Positions 1 through 5,632 of a stretch of DNA of 8,592 nt are shown here, one piece after another. The DNA lies in NCBI GenBank assembly GCA_030691225.1, contig JAUYES010000760.1, positions 1 to 8,592 on the forward strand. Direction: 5' to 3'. The stretch comes from Holophaga sp. (lineage in GTDB: Bacteria; Acidobacteriota; Holophagae; Holophagales; Holophagaceae). The notes beneath the pieces are model-generated. The model made no database searches, was not told the origin of the DNA, and was given only the letters and a program-made list of their open reading frames with translations. The position numbers and the translations under genes are program-made. How positions within the stretch are numbered: position 1 is the stretch's first letter; each line of letters begins with the position of its first letter.

Positions 1-236
1 GTCGGACCAGAAGAGACAAAGCGCCAGCTGCCATCGGCATTCTTGGCCACCACCGGGCCACAGTGGTAGATGACGGCATCCTCAAGGATGGGTTTAAGCC
101 AATCAGGCTTCTGTTCCACCATGAATTTATGGCCGGTGTCCCGGCTGAGAATCACCTTACCGCTGAGAAGAACTTCATCGCCCACCTTGAGGGCTCGAAT
201 CGCGTTTTCAGTAATGGGAGTGGTTAGCTTGATCAT
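1..236 (-). CDS. Class I fumarate hydratase, beta subunit (partial, C-terminus outside window)
   Basis: This is the small subunit of the two-subunit, iron-sulfur class I fumarase, which with the alpha subunit interconverts fumarate and L-malate in the TCA cycle. Only the first 78 residues are present; the gene runs off the left edge. Visible family features are a GDEVLLSGKV segment near residues 18-27, SRDTGHK near 31-37 (the family's RD-x-AH-like motif), VIYHCGPV near 55-62, and SSGPT at the window edge, where the family has SGPTTS. The ATG at 234-236 is preceded by GTAGGAG at good spacing, lying over the end of the alpha gene, whose stop is only 8 bases away. The two subunits are therefore almost certainly co-translated. 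L(+)-tartrate dehydratase beta is a homologous alternative, but no tartrate genes are visible. Confidence 0.88.
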   Translation of the reverse strand, partial: MIKLTTPITENAIRALKVGDEVLLSGKVILSRDTGHKFMVEQKPDWLKPILEDAVIYHCGPVVAKNADGSWRFVSSGP

Positions 237-244
237 GGCTTCTC

Positions 245-1225
245 CTACTCGAAAACGGCAAGGCCATCGGCCGCGACACAAAGGGTCATGCGACGACTGC
301 TCCAGCACATGTAGCTGATGCTCACGTAGAAGCTAGCGGGGTGCCTCCAGAGTTCTTCCACGAAAAGCCCCAGCACTGTGGTCTTGCCACCATAGCCCAT
401 CGGGCCGATACCCAGAGTATTCAAGTCAGCCAGCAACGCTTTTTCAAAATTTGCCAAGTCGACATTCGGATTTTCGCTGGTGAGTTTGCGCAGCAACAGC
501 TCCTTGCTGCGCTCGTAACCTACAACCCGATCCCCGCCGATACAGACTCCCAAAATGCCTGGTGAGCAGCCTTGCCCCTGCGCCTTCACCACCGCATCGA
601 TGATGCATTTCCGCACGCCCTTGAAGTCACGACCTGCCCCCAAAGCGGCATCGGGCAAACGGTACTGGGCACCTACATTTTCGCACCCACCGCCCTTAAG
701 CATGACTTGCACTTCGATGCCTGGATGCTCCCATTCCTCGAAGTGGATAACCGGATGTGTTTCAAAAAAGGGATCCAGATTGTTGCCTAGATTCTTGCCC
801 GCCATGGCCGAGACACAATTCGGGCGCAACCAGCTGCGCTTGGTAGCTTCCACCACCGCAGCTCGAATCTGAGTTTTTACGAGTCGCTGACTTACCCCCA
901 AGGGATGCCGCACCCAAAAGATCACCGTGCCCGTATCCTGGCAAAGAGGGGCTCCGTGGTCATCCGCGAGCACCACATTCTCGATCATGGTGTCCATGGT
1001 GTTGGCACCACGACTACCTTCAGCCTCTGCGTTTCGGCCTTTCACAAGGGCATCGATGATGTCTTGAGGCAGGCGCGACGTGGTGCGCCGAAGGAGTTCC
1101 AGCACCGCAGGCTGCAGATCCAGCGATAAGGGATTCGCGAGATTCGCGCGCCAGTCTTTTGGCAAAACCGATTTGCCTTCGACCACTTCTGTGGATGTGA
1201 GCACGGGTAATGAACAGGATGTCAT
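245..1225 (-). CDS. Class I fumarate hydratase, alpha subunit
   Basis: This is the catalytic, [4Fe-4S]-binding subunit of the two-subunit class I fumarase (326 residues), which hydrates fumarate to L-malate in the cytoplasm. Family signatures are CQDTGT at residues 95-100, KGGGCENVG at 177-185, GCSPGILGVCIGGDR at 219-233, GPMGYGGKTTVLG at 274-286 and MCWSSRR at 306-312. Cluster ligands are probably Cys95, Cys220 and a third cysteine, perhaps Cys181 (inference). The KGGGC in place of the more common KGGGS is a variant. The N-terminus is about 30-40 residues longer than the shortest family members. I start at ATG 1225, not at the in-frame GTG 1231, because that GTG overlaps the Shine-Dalgarno AAGAGGAG, whereas the ATG sits 5 bases after it. 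The cluster type is oxygen-labile, which suggests low-oxygen growth. Tartrate dehydratase alpha is the main alternative. Confidence 0.9.
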   Translation of the reverse strand: MTSCSLPVLTSTEVVEGKSVLPKDWRANLANPLSLDLQPAVLELLRRTTSRLPQDIIDALVKGRNAEAEGSRGANTMDTMIENVVLADDHGAPLCQDTGTVIFWVRHPLGVSQRLVKTQIRAAVVEATKRSWLRPNCVSAMAGKNLGNNLDPFFETHPVIHFEEWEHPGIEVQVMLKGGGCENVGAQYRLPDAALGAGRDFKGVRKCIIDAVVKAQGQGCSPGILGVCIGGDRVVGYERSKELLLRKLTSENPNVDLANFEKALLADLNTLGIGPMGYGGKTTVLGLFVEELWRHPASFYVSISYMCWSSRRMTLCVAADGLAVFE

Positions 1226-1230
1226 CGACA

Positions 1231-1238
1231 CTCCTCTT
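1231..1238 (-). promoter_or_regulatory. Ribosome binding site that fixes the fumarase alpha start
   Basis: The minus strand reads AAGAGGAG followed by TGTCG and then ATG. The 5-base spacing suits ATG at 1225. The GTG two codons upstream uses the last G of this site, so it cannot be the start served by it. Confidence 0.7.
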
Positions 1239-1244
1239 GGATAG

Positions 1245-1269
1245 GGTTCCGGAATGATAAAACCGAACC
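1245..1269 (-). other. Small inverted repeat between holA and the fumarase genes
   Basis: On the minus strand GGTTCGG pairs with CCGGAACC, leaving one bulged base and a 10-base loop. It lies just past the holA stop codon and upstream of the fumarase ribosome binding site. No T-run follows, so it is not a standard intrinsic terminator. It could be an mRNA processing or stability hairpin separating holA from the fumarase messages, or chance. Confidence 0.35.
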
Positions 1270-1273
1270 GATA

Positions 1274-2299
1274 TCAAAGGGCCCAATATCTGGAAAGTGC
1301 GAGGGTGAGTCCAACCAAGGGCATCTGTCCACCGGAAAGGGCAGTCCCTTTCAGGTCGAGGTCCGTTTGGTTCACAAGCCTCAACAACCGGGCAATGCCG
1401 TCGGGTCCGATCTTATCGGCCACCCGAACATACCCATCCACCAAAAAAGCCTGCTTCGGGCTAAGCCCCAGCGCCGCCAATAGCTCGGAGGCCTTGATGC
1501 CTTGGGCTCGGGCTTCCATAAGCCGGCAGAGGCGGTCGACTTCGCGGCGTGCCTGCCCCAAAAGCCCCAGGGGCGCACCGTTCGGGTCATCCTCCAGGGC
1601 AAGATGCAGGGTGGACAAGGCCAGCGCCGTTTGTCCCCGCTGCCAAGCCTGGGACCAGGCAAAGGCGTTTTGCTCCCCAAGCCGGAAGGTGGCTTGGTCC
1701 ACCAGCGCACCATTCACCTGACGATCCTCGGCCAGGAGATCCAGCACTTCAAGGGTTCGCTTCAGCACTCCTGGGTTGCCTCCGAGCCGGGCAGCCAGTC
1801 GAGCCGCAACTCCGCTATCGAGGCGCAACCCTAGGCTCCGCGCTTGAGAGTCCAGAAAAGCTGCCGCCTCTTTATCATCCAGGGCTCCGACCTTCAGAAC
1901 TCGACCCTCCTTGCCCCAATCCGAAAACGGCTTGGCAGCCAACACCCTGCCAGGTGCGGCACTTAGGGCAGCCCGGGAAACCAGCAGCAAGCGGGTATCG
2001 GAAATCGGATTGGCAAGCAGAGCCTTTATCGTGGGGGGAAGTTCCTTCGGTTTTTCCAACAGATTTTCGGCTTGGGGCACGATCACGACCCGACTCGCAC
2101 CCAGGGGCGCGGATTCTGAAAGGGCATTTTGCACTTCGGGCCAAGGGCAGCCTTCGCTACAAACCAACAGCGAAAAGTCCGCCCATTCGGGATCAACGTG
2201 GCGAGTCTTCCAGGCCTCCATGGCCTCGCGTCTTCCTTCGGAATCTTCCCCATGCAGGAGGGCGAATTCCTGTTTCAGCCACGCCTCGGGAACGGCCAT
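1274..2299 (-). CDS. holA: DNA polymerase III delta subunit
   Basis: The delta subunit is the clamp-loader subunit that opens the beta sliding clamp during replication; it acts in the cytoplasm within the DnaX complex. At 341 residues it has the usual length. The N-terminus has the family's strand-plus-GED pattern (FALLHGED, residues 12-19) and a degenerate AAA+-like fold without a Walker A motif, as expected for delta. The middle has ARLGGNPGVLKRTLEVLDLL, matching the helical domain where family members read G.d...l..E..KL. The C-terminal collar domain includes LLAALGLSPKQAFLV and a terminal DLDLKG segment. ATG 2299 is preceded by GGAAGGGAG, 6 bases upstream, and shares its A with the TGA stop of lptE, so translation is coupled. 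The neighbour order lptE-holA matches that known in Escherichia coli, which supports both calls. Confidence 0.88.
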   Translation of the reverse strand: MAVPEAWLKQEFALLHGEDSEGRREAMEAWKTRHVDPEWADFSLLVCSEGCPWPEVQNALSESAPLGASRVVIVPQAENLLEKPKELPPTIKALLANPISDTRLLLVSRAALSAAPGRVLAAKPFSDWGKEGRVLKVGALDDKEAAAFLDSQARSLGLRLDSGVAARLAARLGGNPGVLKRTLEVLDLLAEDRQVNGALVDQATFRLGEQNAFAWSQAWQRGQTALALSTLHLALEDDPNGAPLGLLGQARREVDRLCRLMEARAQGIKASELLAALGLSPKQAFLVDGYVRVADKIGPDGIARLLRLVNQTDLDLKGTALSGGQMPLVGLTLALSRYWAL

Positions 2300-2844
2300 C
2301 AGTCGCTCCCTTCCAATAGCTGAGTTAGGAAACTCTCGGCAAAATCATCGGCCAAGGTTTCCACAACCTGCAGTTCACGATTATCGAAACTGGCAAAATT
2401 CTGATCGATCCGATACTGATTACTGAAGGTCAATTTGGGTCGGGAAATGGCCACGGCGCCGGTTTGACCATTCAAGAGCTGAACCGAAACCACAATCACC
2501 ACTTCCACTCGGCTGGCTGTCCCGGCACTGCCCTTGGACTGAGCATTACCAAGCGATAGACCCAGGGGCCGCAATTCGTATTTTTCCAGCGTGGCCTGCA
2601 GCACCCACCGAGAAGCCCCGCTCTGAGGCAGCAACGTCCATGGCGATGCGGCCACGATGCGGTTTTCAAGGGCCTTGCGGAAAGGCTCTTCCAGCCCCAA
2701 GCGAGGCGTGTGGTTGCGAAAACTGGCGATGCGGATGGTCTCGCCTTTCACCATCCAGGCCGAGGATCGGGGACGCCGATCCAAGCGCTGGTAGCCGCAG
2801 CCCACCAGCGTCACTAAGAACAAAAGAAAGAGAAGGCGATGCAT
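2299..2844 (-). CDS. lptE: LPS-assembly lipoprotein LptE
   Basis: LptE is the outer-membrane lipoprotein that plugs the LptD barrel and helps insert lipopolysaccharide into the outer leaflet. The 181-residue product opens with a short hydrophobic signal peptide and a lipobox LVGC at residues 13-16. Cys16 is followed by Gly-Tyr, the CGY start typical of LptE, and the +2 residue is not aspartate, so outer-membrane sorting is expected. Downstream, IRIASFRNHTPRLGLEEPF matches the family's conserved start of the mature domain, where LptE reads i.i..f.N.t...gle. The start ATG shares one base with the TAA of hpt, and I see no strong Shine-Dalgarno, so reinitiation after hpt is likely. The function rests on lipobox, fold-pattern and holA neighbourhood; overall sequence identity in this family is always low. 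Confidence 0.85.
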   Translation of the reverse strand: MHRLLFLLFLVTLVGCGYQRLDRRPRSSAWMVKGETIRIASFRNHTPRLGLEEPFRKALENRIVAASPWTLLPQSGASRWVLQATLEKYELRPLGLSLGNAQSKGSAGTASRVEVVIVVSVQLLNGQTGAVAISRPKLTFSNQYRIDQNFASFDNRELQVVETLADDFAESFLTQLLEGSD

Positions 2845-3377
2845 TAGGCGGGGTTGTAGATTCCGACGTAGGGCAGGTTTCGGTACTTGCCATCCAGATC
2901 CAGGCCATAGCCAACCACAAAGTGATCCTCGATGGTGAAACCAACGTAATCAACGGGCACCTGTACGCGGCGACGGCTGGGCTTATCCAGCAAGGTGCAA
3001 ACCTTAAGGCTTGCCGGTTCACGATCCATGAGCAGCTTGCGCACCTTGTTCAGCGTCAAACCGGTATCAACAATGTCTTCCACAATCAAAGCGTGGCGGC
3101 CTCGAATCGAGCGATCCAGATCGTGCAGGATTTTCACTTCGCCAGTACTTTCAGTGCCACCGCCGTAGCTGGCCACCTGCATGAAGGTGATATCAAAATC
3201 GAGATCGGTGTTGCGAGTAAGGTCTGCAAAAAACTGGAAGACGCCGTTGAGCAATCCGATGACTACCAAGTCTTTTCCTTCGTAGTCGGCGGCGATTTGG
3301 GCACCCATTTGAACCACCCGTTCCTGGATCTGATCGAAGGGGAGCATGGGGTAGATGCGACTTCGCGACATGGTCAT
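2844..3377 (-). CDS. hpt: Hypoxanthine phosphoribosyltransferase
   Basis: This purine-salvage enzyme transfers phosphoribose from PRPP to hypoxanthine (and usually guanine), giving IMP or GMP in the cytoplasm. The product has 177 residues, the normal length. GLLNGVFQFFADL at 41-53 is the family's first loop. IVEDIVDTGLT at 98-108 is the PRPP-binding signature with its acidic pair. DYVGFTIEDHFVVGYGLD at 143-160 with KYRNLPYVGIY at 164-174 forms the base-binding and C-terminal part. ATG 3377 has AGGAG 8 bases upstream; the second in-frame ATG at 3371 would be 14 bases away and is less likely. It is the first gene of the minus-strand hpt-lptE-holA operon and is divergent from the sigma factor gene. 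It often neighbours tilS and ftsH in other bacteria, but here it heads an lptE-holA run. Confidence 0.94.
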   Translation of the reverse strand: MTMSRSRIYPMLPFDQIQERVVQMGAQIAADYEGKDLVVIGLLNGVFQFFADLTRNTDLDFDITFMQVASYGGGTESTGEVKILHDLDRSIRGRHALIVEDIVDTGLTLNKVRKLLMDREPASLKVCTLLDKPSRRRVQVPVDYVGFTIEDHFVVGYGLDLDGKYRNLPYVGIYNPA

Positions 3378-3385
3378 TGGAAATT

Positions 3386-3390
3386 CTCCT
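3386..3390 (-). promoter_or_regulatory. Ribosome binding site of hpt
   Basis: AGGAG on the minus strand lies 8 bases before ATG 3377 and decides between the two near N-terminal ATGs in favour of the upstream one. It shares the divergent hpt/sigma intergenic region, where no convincing -35/-10 pair could be picked out on either strand. Confidence 0.65.
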
Positions 3391-3478
3391 GTTCATTCAT
3401 TCAACCCGATGCACACGGGCCGGGTCTACCAGGAAGCGGAAATTCACGAACCGCTTGCCAATCACCCCGAGTCCTCCA

Positions 3479-4093
3479 ATGATAGCCCTGGCCACCCAAG
3501 AAACCCTGATGCTTCCTGATTCCGACTCCCCCTATCACGCGCCGGAAGTTCGGGCTTGGGTAGAGGCTGCCCAGTTGGGGGATTCCTCGGCTTTTGCCAA
3601 TCTGGTGGAGCGCTTCCAGCGCGATGTCTACGGCAAGGCCTTCTCCATCCTAAAAAACCATTTAGACGCCGATGATGTTGTCCAGGAGACCTTTCTCCGG
3701 GTCTATCGCGCCCTGCCTGGCTTCCGCTTCGAATCCAGCTTTCGAACATGGCTCATCACCATCGCCACCCGGCAGGCTCTCAATTTTCTGGATCGCCAGC
3801 GCTTCAGCCACGAATCGCTGGATTCGATGGAAGAAGGCCCCGAGCATGCAGCCCTGCGGGTTGAGGATAATCAGATGACCTCCTTCCTGGACCAGGAGTC
3901 CAGGCGATTGTTGCAGGAGGCCCTGCCCCGGCTACCCAAACGCCAGAAACAAGCCTTGATGCTAAAACTAGAGAACGACTGGAAATACGATCAAATTGCC
4001 CAAGAAATGGGCAGCAGCGTGGGCAGTGTTAAGGCACACATTTTCCACGCCATCAAGAACCTCACCCGCTACATCCAAGGAGCCGAATCATGA
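3479..4093 (+). CDS. ECF-type RNA polymerase sigma factor
   Basis: This group IV (extracytoplasmic function) sigma factor directs core RNA polymerase to a stress or envelope regulon. From ATG 3479 it has 204 residues. Sigma region 2 spans about 35-107 and includes DADDVVQETFLRVYR (63-77) and FRTWLITIATRQALNFLDR (88-106), the classic core-binding and -10-reading helices. A linker with many acidic residues follows. Region 4 runs from about 150 to 198, with a helix-turn-helix YDQIAQEMGSSVGSVKAHIFHA (170-191). The start is uncertain: ATG 3479 and ATG 3509 both lack a good Shine-Dalgarno; I chose 3479 because its first codons already look coding (GCC, CTG, ACC). The frame stays open further upstream to a TTG at 3377, but that would overlap hpt and leave no promoter space. 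The next gene, overlapping by four bases, is its probable anti-sigma factor. Confidence 0.9.
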   Translation: MIALATQETLMLPDSDSPYHAPEVRAWVEAAQLGDSSAFANLVERFQRDVYGKAFSILKNHLDADDVVQETFLRVYRALPGFRFESSFRTWLITIATRQALNFLDRQRFSHESLDSMEEGPEHAALRVEDNQMTSFLDQESRRLLQEALPRLPKRQKQALMLKLENDWKYDQIAQEMGSSVGSVKAHIFHAIKNLTRYIQGAES

Positions 4094-4596
4094 GCGAGGC
4101 TCACCTTATTCCCAACTCCTGTCAGACAGCCCTCACGGCCATCGAGGCCGAGCCCTTGACGCTCAGCCCTGAGGTGCAGACTCATCTCCGCACCTGTGCC
4201 GCCTGCGCCGAGGCCCGGGTCCAATGGTTGGCCCTCGAGGAAGCGCCCTTCGCCCTAGCCCCGGCAGGTTATTTTGAAAATTTGCCGGGCCGAATTCAAC
4301 GAAAACTGCCATCCCGCCCCAACCAGCGGCCTCGCTTCGGGCGTTGGATGTGGGCAGCAGCCGCCGTGCTCCTGATGACCGGCGTTGGCATTACCGGTTT
4401 CTGGCTGGGCCGTGCCAACCAGCAACCGTTAGTGGAGGCAACCCTGCCGCGAACGCCGAGTGATGTGCAGGAACTACTTCCCGAAGCGCCCTTTCAAGAT
4501 GCCGAAGATGCCATGGCCCAGCTTTCCCGTCTTTCCAAAGCCGAGGCCGAGGCCGTGCTGAACCGCATGGATAGCGCAAAAACCGCAAAGCCCTGA
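4090..4596 (+). CDS. Membrane-anchored anti-sigma factor (ZAS-like)
   Basis: The likely role is holding the upstream ECF sigma factor inactive at the inner membrane until an envelope signal releases it. The product has 168 residues. The N-terminal cytoplasmic part carries HLRTCAAC, that is His32-x3-Cys36-x2-Cys39, the zinc-binding anti-sigma (ZAS) motif, with another Cys at 11. One membrane segment lies around residues 86-106 (WMWAAAAVLLMTGVGITGFWLG), preceded by an Arg-rich stretch, so the N-terminus should be cytoplasmic. About 60 periplasmic residues follow, acidic and predicted helical, with no recognised domain. The ATG overlaps the sigma TGA as ATGA, typical of sigma/anti-sigma pairs that need matched dosage. 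The overlap, ZAS motif and single membrane span together make the assignment strong; the signal sensed is unknown. Confidence 0.85.
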   Translation: MSEAHLIPNSCQTALTAIEAEPLTLSPEVQTHLRTCAACAEARVQWLALEEAPFALAPAGYFENLPGRIQRKLPSRPNQRPRFGRWMWAAAAVLLMTGVGITGFWLGRANQQPLVEATLPRTPSDVQELLPEAPFQDAEDAMAQLSRLSKAEAEAVLNRMDSAKTAKP

Positions 4597-4615
4597 ACCA
4601 AAACTGGAGTTAGTC

Positions 4616-5158
4616 ATGTTTCGAGTCGCCCTTTTCCTGATCCTTCCCGCCGTCATCCTTCCGGCTCAGGGCAGGATGCGTCCCGAACGCCCCCGTCCCC
4701 AACTGGAGCGCCGCGAAGCCCGCCGGGATCTAAAACGGGACATGATCATGTCCCGCATCCACCAGATGCGGATGAACCGAATTCAGAATGCCTTGGGGGT
4801 TTCCGCGGACAAGGCCAGAGCGATCTCGGATCGTTGGGCCCAATTCGATCAGGATTCCATGGCCCGCCGACAGGACACCCGCAAACTGCGTGAACAAGTC
4901 AACGGCATCCTGATGGGTCCTGGCACCGAAGACGAAAAGAATGCCAAGCTCCGCCCCATGATCGATCAGTTGACTGCGCACCAGAAGCAGCAACAGGATG
5001 CCCGACAGGCCTTTGAAACCGATATTCGTGGTGCCCTAACGCCTGCCCAGCAAGGTCGATTCATCATCTTAATCGAGGAGTTCCAGCGCTCCATGCAAGA
5101 AGCGATTGCGGAACAAAAAAAATGGCCCAGCCGAGGCGTGGCGTCTAAAAAAGAGTGA
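4616..5158 (+). CDS. Secreted helical Spy/CpxP/CnrX-like protein
   Basis: The 180-residue product begins with a short signal peptide (FRVALFLILPAVILPAQG, residues 2-19). The mature part is highly charged and helical, rich in Arg, Gln and Met. LGVSADKARAI (60-70) and LTPAQQGRF (141-149) are placed like the two LTxxQ-type motifs of the Spy/CpxP family, whose members are periplasmic chaperones or stress sensors; CnrX-type metal sensors share the fold. Met43, Met45, His49, Met51 and Met53 form a Met-rich patch; the only other His is 122 and there is no Cys, so a CnrX-type metal site is not evident. ATG 4616 follows GGAG at 7 bases and lies 19 bases after the anti-sigma stop. As third gene of the sigma operon it could be the signal-sensing partner or a target. 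Its tail overlaps the opposite-strand gene by 14 bases. Confidence 0.75.
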   Translation: MFRVALFLILPAVILPAQGRMRPERPRPQLERREARRDLKRDMIMSRIHQMRMNRIQNALGVSADKARAISDRWAQFDQDSMARRQDTRKLREQVNGILMGPGTEDEKNAKLRPMIDQLTAHQKQQQDARQAFETDIRGALTPAQQGRFIILIEEFQRSMQEAIAEQKKWPSRGVASKKE

Positions 5159-5543
5159 TTTCCTTGGTTGCGGCACTTACCACAAAACAGCGTTCATTGT
5201 TCGACCCCTGGTCGACGGGAACCACAAAGAAACCGGGTCTGCCCGGCTGATAGCCATTGGTGGTCCCAACCATCACTTCACCGTCTTTGAACACGATGCG
5301 AATTTTCTTACTCGCCTGAAGTCGATCTGGGTCGAAGGCATTGGATTTCCTGTATTCCGGCTTCCCCTCCAGATCGTGCACAAAGAATATTGCCTTCAAC
5401 GTAGAAAAGGGCACTTCAAGGGGCTTCGTTCCTGGTTGGCTGCCCGCAAGGACTAAATGGAAGCGATCCTTGGTGGGCAAAAAGTCGTTGGTAATACCTT
5501 TCATTACGTATCCATCGTGACAGTGGGCGACCACTTTGTTCAT
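5145..5543 (-). CDS. Conserved protein with two tandem copies of one domain (DUF6982-like)
   Basis: Function unknown. The 132-residue product has no signal peptide or membrane segment. It consists of two copies of one unit of about 52 residues: residues 4-55 and 81-132 align without gaps at an offset of 77, with DG at 10/87, VMKGITN versus VMVGTTN at 13/90, Pro 23/100, Phe 28/105 and Lys 50/127. Each copy reads as a small beta-rich unit. The second copy holds RPGFFVVP and SNNERCFVV, patterns I associate with DUF6982 proteins; that name is from memory. I start at ATG 5543 because GGGAG lies 6 bases before it; ATG 5567 and 5561 upstream have no such site. A promoter and inverted repeat lie upstream. 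It is separated from rnj by 89 bases, so it probably has its own transcript. Confidence 0.8.
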   Translation of the reverse strand: MNKVVAHCHDGYVMKGITNDFLPTKDRFHLVLAGSQPGTKPLEVPFSTLKAIFFVHDLEGKPEYRKSNAFDPDRLQASKKIRIVFKDGEVMVGTTNGYQPGRPGFFVVPVDQGSNNERCFVVSAATKEITLF

Positions 5544-5549
5544 GAGGGA

Positions 5550-5554
5550 CTCCC
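5550..5554 (-). promoter_or_regulatory. Ribosome binding site fixing the start of the two-domain protein
   Basis: GGGAG on the minus strand, then TCCCTC, then ATG at 5543. The six-base spacing is ideal and selects this ATG over the two in-frame ATGs further upstream. Confidence 0.7.
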
Positions 5555-5570
5555 GATACATGCACATGAA

Positions 5571-5588
5571 GGTTGAAGGGTTTCAACC
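5571..5588 (-). repeat. Perfect inverted repeat next to the promoter (operator or 5' hairpin)
   Basis: On the minus strand GGTTGAA, a 4-base spacer ACCC, and TTCAACC form a perfect 7+7 inverted repeat. It begins on the base directly after the putative -10 box, so it would cover the transcription start. It could be an operator for a dimeric repressor or, once transcribed, a hairpin at the very 5' end of the message. No T-run follows, so it is not a good terminator for rnj. Confidence 0.5.
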
Positions 5589-5617
5589 ATTGCACGCCTG
5601 CGGAAATGGGAAGTCAA
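5589..5617 (-). promoter_or_regulatory. Putative sigma-70-type promoter of the two-domain protein gene
   Basis: On the minus strand TTGACT (five of six to TTGACA) is followed after exactly 17 bases by TGCAAT (four of six to TATAAT). It lies between the rnj stop and ATG 5543, giving a leader of about 40 bases. The -10 match is only fair; position and spacing are the main support. Confidence 0.45.
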
Positions 5618-5632
5618 GAAATCAAACGCAGC

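Noticed and set aside
1254..1277. TTGATA and TATCAT on the minus strand as a fumarase promoter
   Set aside because: Each hexamer is close to consensus, but the spacer is only 12 bases, too short for a sigma-70 promoter.
1549..2319. A 256-codon plus-strand open frame opposite holA
   Set aside because: Pro/Arg/Ser-rich translation without domain pattern, fully antisense to a well-supported holA.
3377..3478. TTG-initiated extension of the sigma factor by 34 residues
   Set aside because: It would start on the first base of the hpt start codon on the other strand, leaves no space for promoters, and the added residues do not look like sigma factor sequence.
3450..3480. GAACC followed after 16 bases by GAGTCC as an ECF autoregulatory promoter
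   Set aside because: The second element is a poor match and would place the start on top of the chosen ATG; it would fit only if the gene starts at 3509. Too weak to call.
2640..3482. A 280-codon plus-strand open frame opposite lptE and hpt
   Set aside because: It is antisense to two coupled genes, has no family features, and would block the hpt leader.
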